From Sciurus carolinensis (taxonomy: Eukaryota > Chordata > Mammalia > Rodentia > Sciuridae), in the NCBI RefSeq assembly GCF_902686445.1, contig NC_062225.1, positions 93,112,581-93,176,580 on the forward strand: a stretch of 64,000 nucleotides of DNA, in the 5' to 3' direction. Shown piece after piece: positions 23,342 through 34,442 of this stretch. Within the stretch, counting starts at the first letter, position 1, and the number at the start of each line of letters is the position of its first letter. A program made the translations under genes and the position numbers. The notes below the pieces were generated by a model. It was not told the origin of the DNA and did not search any database. It was given only the letters and a program-made list of their open reading frames with translations.

Positions 23342-24505
23342 CTATTTGTCTACTCTCTACCTATCTACTGTCTACCATCTATCTATCATTTATGTACCTA
23401 TCATCTATCATCTATTTATCTATCACCCATCTATCATTTACCTACCTACCTACCTACCTGCCTGCCTGCCTGCCTGCCTGCCTACCTACCTAACTACCTG
23501 CCTACCTGCTTACCTGCCTACCTATCTACCTACCTACCTTCCTTCCTGCCTACTTACCCACCTACTTACCTACCTACCTACTTACCTGCCTACCTACCTA
23601 ACTGCCTGCCTGCCTGCCTACTTACCTGCCTACCTACCTACCTGCCTGCCTACCTACCTAACTGCCTGCCTGCCTGTCTGCCTGCCTACCTACCTGCCTA
23701 CCTACTTGCCTGCCTGCCTGCTTACCTACTTACCTGCCTATGTGCCTACCTACCTACCTACCTACCTACCTGCCTGCCTGCCTACCTACCTACCTGCTTA
23801 CCTATCTGCCTGCCTGCCTGCCTGCCTACCTACTTACCTGCCTATGTGCCTACCTGCCTACCTGCCTACCTGCCTACCTACCTACCTGCCTACCTGCCTG
23901 CCTACCTACCTACCTGCTTACCTATCTGCCTGCCTGCCTGCCTGCCTACCTACCTACCTGCTTACCTATCTGCCTGCCTGCCTGCTTACCTACTTACCTG
24001 CCTATGTGCCTACCTACCTACCTACCTACCTGCCTGCCTGCCTACCTACCTACCTGCTTACCTATCTGCCTGCCTGCCTGCCTGCCTACCTACTTACCTG
24101 CCTATGTGCCTACCTGCCTACCTACCTACCTGCCTACCTGCCTACCTGCCTACCTACCTACCTGCCTACCTGCCTACCTGCCTACCTACCTACCTGCCTA
24201 CCTGCCTGCCTACCTACCTACCTGCTTACCTATCTGCCTGCCTGCCTGCCTGCCTACCTACCTGCTTACCTATCTGCCTGCCTGCCTGCCTGCCTACCTA
24301 CCTACCTGCCTACCTGCCTACCTGCCTACCTGCCTGCCTGCCTACCTACCTACCTGCTTACCTATCTGCCTGCCTGCCTGCCTGCCTACCTACTTACCTG
24401 CCTATGTGCCTACCTGCCTACCTACCTACCTGCCTACCTGCCTACCTACCTACCTACCTACCTACCTACCTACCTGCGTACCTGCCTGCCTGCCTGCCTG
24501 CCTGT
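23342..24505 (+). repeat. CCTA/CCTG tetranucleotide array, about 1.1 kb
   Basis: It begins with CTAT/CTAC-type repeats (23342-23445) and then runs as mixed CCTA and CCTG tetranucleotides with occasional CTTA, CTAT and TATG variants. Blocks such as GCTTACCTATCTGCCTGCC recur at about 23793, 23913, 23960, 24053, 24223, 24263 and 24353, and TGCCTATGTGCCTACC recurs at about 23733, 23839, 24000, 24099 and 24399. Higher-order duplication has therefore spread variant blocks. All three plus frames stay open over most of the array because neither CCTA nor CCTG repeats create stop codons. The predicted peptides are merely (Leu-Pro-Ala/Thr-Cys/Tyr) repeats and are not considered genes. Confidence 0.95.
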
Positions 24506-25171
24506 CATCCTGCTGTACCAGCCCCATTCCTCTTCCCCTCCCCCACTGTCTATTTAGCTTGCATCACCTGCTACGAGGACAGGCAGCTTGCAAGAGGCTT
24601 CCCATGCCCCTGTAGTGCCGTGGCTTTCTGTGTCCTGAGCTCGTCTCTGTGGGACGACTCATCCAGGAGCTCTGGGCATGCAGACCCATTGGGAATAGCT
24701 CCTCCCATCATCTCTGCTTCCACCTGATCTTTTCACCTTTCGCTGCATCGGAGTCTGGAGTCACCTTCATTTCCAGTCTCCAGTTTGGCACCTCTCCTCT
24801 TTTCTGGAGGTGGCACTATAGCTGACTTCAGGGTCCCTTGGCAACAACCCCAGGGACTGGGAAGCAGTCTTGCCCTACCTGCCTGCAGACCCTGGACTAG
24901 ACTCCTCCCCTGCACTGGCTGGTTTCTGCTTGAGTGGGATGCTATGATGCTTGGCGGCCAGGAGCAGCTGTGGAGACCAAGCTCCAGCCACCTTGCTGTG
25001 CCGTCGGTGCTGAAGCTGTGCTGGGCAGGTGGAGAGGGGAGAGGGCTCTGCCAGGCACTGTCCTTCTGTCACTCCAGAGTCCAGCCCACAGAGGCACCCC
25101 TCATGCCAGCATGCTCCTCCCCATCACCCTGGGCTCTGCATCTGCAGAGGATGGAGGTGGTGTGGAACCTC
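24506..25171. other. Unassigned sequence
   Basis: No gene or repeat recognised. Confidence 0.45.
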
Positions 25172-25337
25172 CCTGGTCCTCCTGGGCTGGGCCAGGAGCA
25201 GGTGTGTCAGGTCCCTGTTCCTTGGTCCTCCTGGGCTGGGCCAGGAGCAGGTGTGTCGTGTCACCTGTTCCCTGGTCCTCCCGGGCTGGGCCAGGAGCAG
25301 GTGTGTCAGGTCACCTGTTCCCTGGTCCTCCTGGGCC
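25172..25337 (+). repeat. 50-bp tandem repeat, 3.3 copies
   Basis: Units start at 25172, 25221, 25271 and 25321 (partial). Each opens with TGGTCCTCCTGGGCTGGGCC and continues AGGAGCAGGTGTGTC. Units are nearly identical (one to three differences), so the duplication is recent. Confidence 0.9.
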
Positions 25338-25559
25338 CCTGACTGGCTTGGCAGATGCTGTCACAAGGCTTCATCTGAGAACAGGGGCCCTGGATACACT
25401 GTCCCTGCCTGGGCAGCTGTTTTTGATGACTTATGGCATGGTTGGACAGCCTTAGCCTCTTGGGACACCGGTGTCAGTGTTTTGGAAACTGCCTTTTAGT
25501 GTATTTTGTCCATTTATTGGTCACTTCAGGCAGGACGGTAAACCCAGCTCCTTAGCTAA
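25338..25559. other. Unassigned sequence
   Basis: Nothing recognised. Confidence 0.4.
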
Positions 25560-27620
25560 AAGTGGAATTCCCTTACTGGCCTCCTGTTTTACTTTTTTAG
25601 ACATTTTACTTAGAGTTTTCCCTAGAGATTACAATAGGCACCATTAGTCTACAGGGTCTCTCTCACACTAAGTAACACCACTGCATTTGTAGTTTGAGGT
25701 CTTAAAATGGTGCACTCCTGATTTCTTTGTCTTGCATTTCATTTTTACCTGTGTAGTAAGCCCACAGGACATTGATTCTATCTTTGCTTTAGACAATAAA
25801 TCAATTATGTTTAGAGCAATTAAAATAAAAATGCTTTTTATGTTCTTTGATTCATGCCATTTTCAGTTGTCTTCCATTTCTGTTTAGATCCAAATTTGAC
25901 TGCTGAACTGAGGAACTCTCTTTAATATTTCTTGCACATCAGGTCTCATGTCAACTCTTCCTCCCCGTTTTTGCCTGAAGTTCCTTTGTCTCCCTCTCTT
26001 TTGCAAGACACGTCTCTGCAGACTGGGGCTCTGAGCTGTCTCTGCTCTCAGTGTGGTAAAGGTCAACTTCCATTGCCTTCTGTTTGCATAATTTTTGAAC
26101 AGACATTGACGTTGGTCATAATTCTTAGTTCTTGTTTTTGTTTTGTTTGCTATTTATATGCTTTTTCTCTGGCTTTCTTCACATTTTTCTTTGCTTTTAG
26201 TTTTTGGATGTTTGATATGATATGATCCTCTTTTCATCTGTTTTGTTATTTATCCTGTGGGATTTCTTTGAGCTCCTTGGTCGTGTGATGTGCTGTCTTT
26301 CATTCACTTGGGGGAAATCCTGTGCTGCTATCTATTACAATATTTCTTTTCTCCCATACTTCCTTCCCTCCAGTCTGGGATTCCAGTTGTGCCTGCATTA
26401 GCCCATTTTATCTTGTCCCCAACCCTCGGGGGTTGCTCTGTTGTGCTGCTGTGTCCTTTGTGCTCAGCGTGTCTGACTGTCTCTGACTGCTCAGAAGCCT
26501 GCAGCTGCTGACAAGTCCGCCCAATGCATCCTCTGTTCTTGTTCCTGAGCCTCTCACCATCCCTGGTGTTTCCGGTTGATTCTCTGATAGCTCCCACCTC
26601 CGTACTGAAATTCCCCAGAAGATCGTGCGTGCTGTCTTCTTTCTACACCATGACCTGTGGCGTCTTAACCGCAGCTCTTCTGAACCCAAGAGAGCTGTGT
26701 CTGCCCGTGCTGTGCTGCATGCTGCCTCTTGTGTGCGTGTGTGTGCAGTGCGTGGTTTGGGGACGTCTTTGGTAGGACGGTGGCGTCTGAGGGTAACACA
26801 GTCTCCTTTGCTATGTCTAGTGCGGGAGCTGAGTTGGTCAAGCCAGTGGTGGCTCTTGGTTGGGGTTCCATGCAGGCGCGTTGCCTGGTGCCCCTCGGGC
26901 TCCTCTGCTCTAAGCTGGGAGCTGCTTTGGGGAGGAGTCTTGTCCACGCCGGTGCCGCCTCAGCTCCAGGTCCTCCCTCTGCGTCTGCACTCCCGAGAGT
27001 GCTCTCTGACTGTCACTTCACTGCAGCAGCTCTGTTCCTCGCCTCGGCTGCCTGGTGATGCTGGAAAGAGTCTGCGGACTCGTGTGAATTCTTCTTTGTC
27101 TTCCTCTGCGATGCCACGCTCACGCTCCCTATACTTGTCCTATAGCAATTTGTTCAAAATCTCAATTGAATTTTTCTACCTGGCCTTTCTGTCCCCTGCC
27201 ACAAGCAAATGCTGCCTGGCATTTCTGCTGCAAGGCTGTGTGTCCTCAGGGTGTGGGGTCATTGGCTCCTGAGCCTCCGCTCTCCATGGGACTGGAGTGG
27301 GGCTATGGGTTCCCAGGAGCAGGCTCCTCTCCCTGTGTGGTAAGGGTGGGCGTGATGCACCTGCTTCCTTTGTTTTAAGTGGAAGCCAGAAGTCTCCCCC
27401 CATATTTTAAATTGCTGAATAGCTCTTTCTGTTCTCTAATTGTTTTCTTCATGAGCATCCTGTTCTTACTAAATGGATGCAGTATCTTCTCCTACCTCCT
27501 TCTTATGTTCTTAGCGACAGTCTCCTCCTTAGTTCCCTTTCTCCTGTAAAGCCCCTGCTTCCTGCAAATTGCTTTTGTTCCTGTCTGATTGTTCTGGTCA
27601 CTGGCTTCCTTGTTAGAAGC
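25560..27620 (-). mobile_element. Ancient L1 5'/ORF1-region fragment, antisense
   Basis: The plus-strand order matches the complement of old L1M-type elements. AATATTTCTTGCACATCAGG lies near 25925, GGGATTTCTTTGAGCTCCTTGG near 26260, a TATTACAATATTTCTTTTCTCC block near 26333, and GCCCATTTTATCTTG near 26400. A long degenerate tail with TGATAGCTCCC and TGCTGGAAAGAG-like text runs to about 27.6 kb. No ORF1 frame survives. Boundaries are approximate, and the right half may contain unrelated DNA. Confidence 0.5.
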
Positions 27621-28290
27621 ACTTCTCAGATGTCTCGTGTTGCTTGACCATCTGGTCATGATTAAGAGTGACAGGCTAGCAATCAGCCCAGCAGCTCTGA
27701 GCGTGTGGGCGGAGCCGGGCAGTCCTGGGCTTTACTGAAGAGTGGTCGGGGAGGGTTTGGCAAGGAGCTCTGGTGCAGCTGCTTGGCTCTCTCCTCCTCG
27801 GTGAGCTGGATTCCCAGAGGAAGTCCTTGCAGCCTCCCGCGTGGGGAAAGGAGGACTGGCCACCCTGGAAGCTGGGCACACCTGCTCCTTCAGAATTCCC
27901 AAGCATTCCATTTAAAATGTGAGGGGGTTTTGTGAGTCCTCCTGCAATTCTAGTCCCTCCGTTCTTGTCACTCCTTTCAATGCCAGGGAATCGCCACTCA
28001 CTCCAGACGCCTGGAGAGGCTGAGCACTGTCATCAAGCTCTGAGTCTGTCCTTGCTCTACTTCCCGTGGCCTCTTGGGATGCAGACATCAGCCCTTCCCT
28101 CTCAGGGCAGAAGCCCCTGACGTGCTTCTTCCGAGGCTGAGCTGAGCGCATGTTCACAGCTGCTGCAGGGTCATGTAGAAGTAAGGGTCACCAAGAGGCC
28201 CCTCGACCAAAGCCCAGCCCTGACCTTTCCCAGGCGGGTGCGGCAGGGCCTACTGTGCACCGGCCAGGACGCTTGGCTTTTGGCCTCTCC
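27621..28290. other. Unassigned sequence
   Basis: Nothing recognised. Confidence 0.4.
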
Positions 28291-28294
28291 TCCA

Positions 28295-28410
28295 GGGCAG
28301 GGGCCGCCCTGCACCCACGACCAGCAAGGGCGGGTGGCCAGGGTACGGGTACCTGGGCGGGGAGGCCTAAGGGGGCGGCCGCGCAGCAGGAGCGGCGCGG
28401 CCTGGGTCTC
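28295..28410. promoter_or_regulatory. Short CpG/GC-box cluster
   Basis: Contains GGGCGGGGAGG near 28358 and GGGGGCGGCCGCGCAGCAGG near 28372 (with a NotI-type GCGGCCGC), then GAGCGGCGCGG. CpG density is well above the surrounding sequence. No exon or start site can be assigned, so the promoter or enhancer role is only inferred. Confidence 0.3.
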
Positions 28411-29099
28411 AGCATCTGCATTTGCTCGGGTCACGGCATCGTGCTGAGCTTTTTGACAGCCAGTCTCCAGAGTCCTCCTAACAGTGTGCGGGACCAGCAA
28501 GAGGGAGTTGTATGACCCCATTGAAATGCTGGGCACCCGAGACTGAGGATGGGGATCTTGACGTCTGAGGGTCTTGGTGTTGTGGCCCTTGGTGAGTCAG
28601 GAGCTCAGGCGTGGGCCCCTCCGATGGGCCGGGCCTGCAGAGGGCAGTGCCTAGGGCCGGGTGGAAGATAGGATGAGACTCGTTTGTGGGAGTGGTTGGT
28701 GAGCAGGCCACGCCTGGCCTCTGGGGGCCTTCTCTGCACTGGGTTCTTGGTCGTGAAGCTATAGACAAACATGCTGTCCAGCTGCCCAGCCGAAGCCGCG
28801 CCCCCAGCTTAGGGAGTGGAACCTCGCTGTAAGAACGGGCAGGGCCTCTTACGCGGCAGAGGTCACCTACTTTGTTCTCTGGTGTCAAGCCGCAGGCTGG
28901 CCACCGGGTAGGCGCTGCCCTCCAGTCATGGGGGCCTGCAGTCTCCTGCCCCCCAGGGCTGCTCCGGTGCAAGGTTTGCTTGAGTCTTAGAAGTTCAGCT
29001 GCACATTTTTCTGCCTGCACAGAGCCGACCTCCTGGTTTCCCTCGATTAGACTCTTCATTCGAGCCTCTTTAAAAACTCTCGATAGGAGCCTCTTAGTA
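28411..29099. other. Unassigned sequence
   Basis: No gene recognised. The long minus-strand open frame 29233-28478 has no family features. Confidence 0.4.
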
Positions 29100-29300
29100 T
29101 TCCGGCAGGGCTGTCTGCGGTAATGTGCTGGAGGATATAGGTGCCACTCGTGCGCAGAGAGCTTGAAAAATGACCAGACAGAGCCAAGCTCGCCGTGTCT
29201 GTTGTCAGCAGCGCCGGCAGGATAATAAATCAACCTGTCTCGTGTCAGGGGTCAGTTTGCTTGATGTTTAAAGGGTTTGGGCCACAATCTAATCAGGCCG
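29100..29300. other. Candidate conserved noncoding element
   Basis: A low-GC island in GC-rich surroundings, with GGATAATAAATCAACC (29220), TTGATGTTTAAAG (29261) and CAATCTAATCAGG (29286). These contain forkhead-, homeodomain- and bicoid-like cores (TAATCA). No repeat signature is present. The regulatory role is inferred from texture only. Confidence 0.25.
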
Positions 29301-30619
29301 GGCCCTGCCGTGCGTCTGCCAGCTGCTGGTGCCATTCTGGCGCTGAGAGTGCCTGAGCTCCTCTCCTCTGCCCTGGCGACCTTGGGGCCCCGGGATCAGG
29401 GGCAGGAGCCGGCCTGCACTGGGGGCAGGAGCCTCCTGCTGCTGGTTGGCAGGGGAAGCGTGGGGCTCTGCAGCTGGTGCAGGGCACCAGGCTGGGCCTG
29501 AGTGACGCACTTTGGGGTGCGCTTGGGGAGACTCAGGAGCAGGCCTGGTGCTGGATTTTCAGGGCCCAGCATAAAGTGAGCTTGCGGGGCCCCTGTTACA
29601 AAAGCCAGACATAGTGCCGTCGGAAGCAGTAAAACGTAACCCCTCTTCCTTCCTGGCCATGATGCTTGAACTTGATGCATAAGGTAGTTCTAAGTAAAGA
29701 AAAATTAAAACTTGAATTATTGAAATGATTTTCATTTTCATCTTTATACTGCGTGATGCTAGTTTTAAAGGCAAATATAAGAGGATTTAATTCACAAGCA
29801 GAATTATGAAACCGCACACTTCATACTTGTGGCGTGCCTTCATGGGTGCCTCTAGCTGCCAGGAGAGACCAAGGGAGCCACGGAAGGCTGAAGGTGGAGG
29901 AGGCTCCCAGGTAGGGCTGGTGAGAGCTGCTGCCTATGGCACGGGTCCACCCCGACCCGTGTCCTGATCAGGAACAGGCTAGGGGATGTCCAGCCAGCCA
30001 TATCCTTTTCCAGGGTCACAACCCCAACCCAGAGGAGATAGGTGACCCCTGGAGTTCTTGCAGGTCAGTGCAGGGCCATGCTCGGGACTCGAGTGGCCAC
30101 ACGTGGCTCCCTCAGCCTGCGTCGGGGCACTGTTGGCGTGGCATGAGGATGGCCCTCCACTCGCGGTTGTTCACCCCCGGGGTGTGTGACACCGGAGGTG
30201 GTCTCGGGCAGGGCAGCAACACCAGGATGCCCGGGGCCGAGGTGCTGTGCCCGAGACCCATCTGGGGAGGCACAGGCCCCATGCCTCCAGGAGAGCAAGG
30301 ATGACCCGCGGAGAACCCGAGACACCTGCTGAGAGGCCCTGCAGCGCGGCTGGGGGGGCGCTGGTGTCCGAGGTCAGGTGGCAAGCTCGTCTGTGCTGGC
30401 TTCTCAGCCGAGTCAGAGCGCAGCCGCTAGACTGTTCAGCAGCCAGAAGGAAGCGAAGCTCGTCCGAGTTCAAGGGCAGGCGCTCTGCACGTTTATCTCG
30501 GCCTTCTGGGGAGGCCGAGGGGAGGACTTTGTGAGCATTTCGAGTTTCCAAGCAGCTGGGCTGCTGGGAGGGAGAGGGAGGGCAGAGGAGCTGGGGTCCT
30601 CGGGACCAGAGGCGAGCTG
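29301..30619. other. Unassigned sequence, with AT-rich old-repeat-like patch
   Basis: Positions 29560-29820 are AT-rich within GC-rich DNA and may be an unclassified old repeat (GCGGGGCCCCTGTTACAAAA at the left). The rest shows no gene. Confidence 0.35.
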
Positions 30620-30745
30620 CGCTGCACTCGGGGCCTCAACAGGGACAGTGCTCTCACCTCCAGCTCCACCACCTCCCCTCTGTGACACTGGGAAAGCCCT
30701 TAACTTCTCCGTGCCTCACTTTCCTCTCCTGTTACCTCAGGAAAA
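30620..30745 (+). repeat. MIR SINE, sense
   Basis: CTCACCTCCAGCTCCACCAC, then CCCCTCTGTGACACTGGGAA, TTAACTTCTCCGTGCCTCAC and TTTCCTCTCC follow the MIR core from the 'tctgccactta' region through 'cctcagtttcc'. Confidence 0.8.
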
Positions 30746-32157
30746 GGTGAGGTGCGAAGCGGCGCAGGCAGCACTGCTGTGGGCGGCGGGCAAGGCCTGT
30801 GTCGGGGGCAGTGGAGGAAAGCCTGCTTCCAGGCCTGGAGAGAGCGAGGGCGCGTGGGGCGAGGGCGCTGCAGCTCCCTGCGGCAGGTGCTGAGAGCTGG
30901 GCTGGTGGGCAGGCCCCGGGGAGACCGTGGGCACGTGGGGCCGGGCAGGGACGGGGACACCCAGAGCCATCTTCCCGTCTCCCCTCCATTGCACAGGCCG
31001 GCACGCCTCAGCCACCTCACCCAGGGGCGATTCTGCTCAGGTGAAGGCGACGATGCCGGCGACGGAGGGGCCGGTTTTCTGAACCAGAGTGCGCGGTCCC
31101 AGAAGCAGGAGCGGGGTGTGCGGGGCGGGCTTCTTCGTCTGCTTGCCGAGGGCCATGACCCGGCAGGACCGTGAGGGTGGAGCTGGGCCCTGTGGGCGCC
31201 TGTCAGGGAGCCTGGTGCCCTGGCCCTGCAGAGCCCTCCTGGGACGTCCGTCTGGATGGCAAAGCAGCCCTTTCCCTGAGCTGCCCCCTGTCGGGTGTCC
31301 TGTTGCTCAGGATCTGCTCCTGGCAGGCGGCCATGGAGGCTCCTGTCTTCACGCCATGGCTCTCCCCTTGGGTGCCGTGGGTCTCACCTGGGTGAGACGG
31401 CCACACGTGGTGGCCCCAGAGAAGGGGTGAGGTGGGGCCTACCGCAGAGGCACAGGAAAAGGCACCAAGGGATGTGAGAACACACAGAGGCCGTGGGGGA
31501 GGGAGGGCAGGCGTGGAATCCCCGTGTGCTGATGGCCAGGCCACTTAAATCACGGAGGCAGCCTCGTGGGGCTGGGAGCGCTGGAGGCCCTACTGGCCGC
31601 GTGGTCTCCCTGAGGTGGGGAAGGTGTGGGCAGGTGCCGTGAGTCCAGGCAAGGTGGCCTCGGGCTGTGACCACAGGCGTCAGACACGGGGCCCGGGCGC
31701 TGCTCCTGCCCGGGCCACCGTGGGGACTCAGGCTGTGGCCCCGGCAGGCGCCAGCCTCCCGTCTGCAGGGGATGAGGTGAGCGTCATGACTTGTTTTGGT
31801 TTTTGAAAGTGATTCCCAGGTAGCTGGGGCGTCGGCCTGGTGCGGGTCCCTCAACACTCACTCGGGGGGGTAACCCCAGAGTCTGAGTTCAGCCTCAGAC
31901 CTGTACCCCTCGTGCACCCCTGGACTGGTCACTGGCTTGTAACGATGGGAGAGGAGGAGGACAGGAAAACGGGGAAGTGGGCCCTGGAGGGGCGGCTCAG
32001 CAGGAGAAGGGCCGGGCCTGGGGCACCACACTCCCAGCTCCCAGCACAGGGCTGGTCACCTGGGGAGGCCACAGCAGAGAGTGGGGACAGTACACACACT
32101 CATGGCCCTCACAACCAGGGCCCAGGGGCTGTGAGGTCACTGCAAGAGCAGGTAGTG
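30746..32157. other. Unassigned GC-rich sequence
   Basis: GC-rich with scattered CpG. Long frames on both strands are compositional. No gene recognised. Confidence 0.45.
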
Positions 32158-32256
32158 CCTTTCAAATCCCTCCTTCATAGTTCCACACAACCTTTCAAAT
32201 CCCTCCTTCATAGTTCCACACAGCCTTTCAAATCCCTCCTTCATAGTTCCACACAA
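32158..32256 (+). repeat. 33-bp tandem repeat, 3 copies
   Basis: Units begin CCTTTCAAATCCCTCCTTC at 32158, 32191 and 32224 and differ by a single base. The very high identity points to recent duplication. A period of 33 keeps the frame in an overlapping open frame, but no protein is recognised. Confidence 0.95.
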
Positions 32257-32418
32257 CCTTATTTTCCTTAAATGAGGAGGGTTGGCTAGATGTTCGTGGT
32301 CTTGGTTTTTTCTTTGGTAAAAATTAAGTCAAACACCCAATTAGAAGTGAGAAACAATCCCTCATTGTCAGTTTCCTTCTCTCTTTCTTTCACCGAACAC
32401 TCATAACTCTCTGGAGGA
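32257..32418. other. Unassigned sequence
   Basis: Short unique stretch before the B1-dID element. Confidence 0.4.
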
Positions 32419-32586
32419 GCCAGGCCTGCTGCCCACACCTGTAGTTCTCTAGAGAGGCTGAGGCAGGAGGATCCCAGGCTCAAGGCAGCCTGGGCACCTT
32501 AGCAAGTCCCTGTCTCAAAATAAAAAACAGAAAGGTCTGGGGGGGTAGCTCAGTGGTAGTGTGCCCCTGGGTTCAACCCCCAACAC
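32419..32586 (+). mobile_element. B1-dID composite SINE
   Basis: The left part is B1-like (7SL-derived): GCCAGGCCTGCTGCCCACAC, CTGTAGTTCTCTAGAGAGGC, TGAGGCAGGAGGATCCCAGG, and TAGCAAGTCCCTGTCTCAAA. A short A-rich linker follows. The right part is ID-like: GGGGGGGTAGCTCAGTGG, then GCCCCTGGGTTCAACCCCCA. This fused structure is the dominant SINE of squirrels and relatives and is the best taxonomic marker in the window. Confidence 0.9.
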
Positions 32587-33610
32587 AGTCCATTCCTCAA
32601 TCCCTCGAAGGAAAGCTGTCCAGAAAGGAGGAGTCCGGGGCCCTGGTGGTCAGGGGGAGCTTGCCAGGCTCGGGAGGCAGGCAGCGTGCAGCAGAGGCTG
32701 GACCATGAAGAGCTGCCAGTTTGATCCGAGGTCTTCGTGCCAACGGTCACAGGAAGAGGAGACAGCTCATGCAGCGCAGGTGTTTGGGACTGCCCAGGCC
32801 AGTGCCTGGGGGCCCATGCTGAGCAGGAAGTCTCCACCCAGGGCCTTGGCACTGCGCTGGTGACGGGGACCTGTACCCAAGCCGCAGTGTGTGCAGGATG
32901 TGCAGGATGTGCGTGCACCAGCACCTCCTCCCCCCAAGAGAAGTGTGAAAGGCCCCTGCCTGAGCCTTGTGGCCCGGGCCATGTCCTCTCTGACGCCTGG
33001 CCCTGAGGTGGCCACTTTATTTCTCCAGGCCTCGGTTTCCCACCAGCCAGTCTTACTTGGGTGAGGGTTTTGTTACCTCAACTCCAGGGTTTCACGCCTC
33101 AGGTTAACAGGAGGGAGCCCATGCCTGAGCCAGCGTGGGGGACAGAGCAGAGGTACCAACAGGGCTCTGGCTTCCAGCTGAAGGGGCTGCTGAGTTTCTA
33201 GGTCGTCACAGGAGAGAAGGGGGGAGGCCCAGGAGATTATGAGGAGGGCCTGAGGAGACCAGAGATGAGCCCACGCAGCTTCTTGAAGGACCTCCACGAC
33301 TCTGCAGAACAGAGCCTCTGAGGCAGGGGGTCCCAAGTCCCAGACACTGTCCTTGTCCCCAGATGCCGTCCTGGGGGGCAAGGCCTGTCTGCTGGAATCT
33401 TTCAGATGCAGCGTCCAGGCCACAGGGAGGAGCACAGGAGGGGACCGCCGGCTTCCCCTCTTGCAGCCTTGGCCAGTGGCACCCAGAAGGGGGTCAGGGG
33501 CAGGCAGCCTCCCCTGGGGGTGTGGAAGCCAGTGGATCCTCACCCCCTGTCTGCCCAGCGCCTCAGGAGGCTGCAGAGGCATCGCGTGGGTCTAGCCTCT
33601 TCTGTTTCAG
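32587..33610. other. Unassigned GC-rich sequence
   Basis: No gene or repeat recognised until the candidate exon at 33611. Confidence 0.4.
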
Positions 33611-33710
33611 AATGTGATCCATGGTCTGGGCCTGTTCATCTCAGCCATGCAGAGGGAGCTGGTGCTGAACGCGAGCTGGCTGTGATGAGACGCTCGGCTA
33701 CCAGCCCGAG
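33611..33710 (+). other. Candidate 100-bp exon with strong splice sites
   Basis: It is immediately preceded by a good polypyrimidine tract and acceptor (CTAGCCTCTTCTGTTTCAG) and followed by a textbook donor (CCCGAG|GTGAGTCTC). The frame from the third base is open throughout. The frame from the first base is open for 24 codons (a hydrophobic start, NVIHGLGLFISAM) and then hits TGA at 33683-33685. I do not recognise either translation. It could be a real coding or noncoding exon, a decayed exon, or chance. It is the best exon-like signal in the window. Confidence 0.4.
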
Positions 33711-34368
33711 GTGAGTCTCAGGAGCAGCCTGGGCCTCTGCGATCCTCAGGCCACTGCTCCTGCTGGACCTCCCTGTGGACCTGGCCTGGCTTACCCACCA
33801 GCGCCATGTGGAAGGTGGTAGACAGGAGCGGAAGGGGCATTGCTGCACCCCGAGGGGAGTGTCCAGTGTCCAGGTGGGATCTCACCTCAGCTCAGAGGCT
33901 ACAGGCGCCATCACTGGGGGTCAGAGGGAAGGCACAGGGTGGAGATGCCCGGGACACCTGGCTCTGGATGCCAGTCCAACCCGAGTCCCTGCGTGGCCTG
34001 CACAGGGTTGGATGGAGGTTTAGTTTCTGGTTTGTTTCCAGGGGATGAGGTAGCAAAAATGAATTTTTAGTTTGAATAAAATATTCAGACCTATCACATT
34101 AATACACTTGTCAACATATCCATGAAGTCATGAGGCATGATTTTAGTTTTAGTGGAGGAAGGGGCTCAGGCGCAGGGCAGGTGAGCTGCCCGCAGCTGGT
34201 GGGTGGAGGTGTGTGCAGAAGGTGCCGTGGACAGCGGGCACACTCCAGAGCCTGGAGCCTGGCTCAGGCCCTGTCATGGTCCTTTCAGCCCCGTGACCTT
34301 GCACACGTGGCTCAGCACAACATGCAAACTGTCTAGAGTTGCTGTGGCATCAGTTGGATTCGTGCTGA
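33711..34368. other. Unassigned sequence
   Basis: Nothing recognised. Confidence 0.4.
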
Positions 34369-34442
34369 CACACGTGCATGTGCAGATGCTGCTCACAGGC
34401 ACATGCATGTGGCCGTGCATGCGTGTGCACGTGCACACACAA
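34369..34442. repeat. Alternating purine-pyrimidine stretch
   Basis: Imperfect alternating sequence with ACACGTGCATGTGC, then GCACATGCATGTGG and GTGCATGCGTGTGCACGTGC and ACACACA. Such sequence can adopt Z-DNA under supercoiling. It contains several CACGTG/GCATGC palindromes. Confidence 0.7.

Noticed and set aside
23346..24557. Open frame of 403 codons, with two more of about 290 codons in other frames
   Set aside because: All are translations of the CCTA/CCTG array. Every plus frame is open because the repeat contains no stop codon.
28478..29233. Minus-strand open frame of 251 codons
   Set aside because: GC-rich DNA with no homology recognised. The 29100-29230 part looks noncoding and AT-richer.
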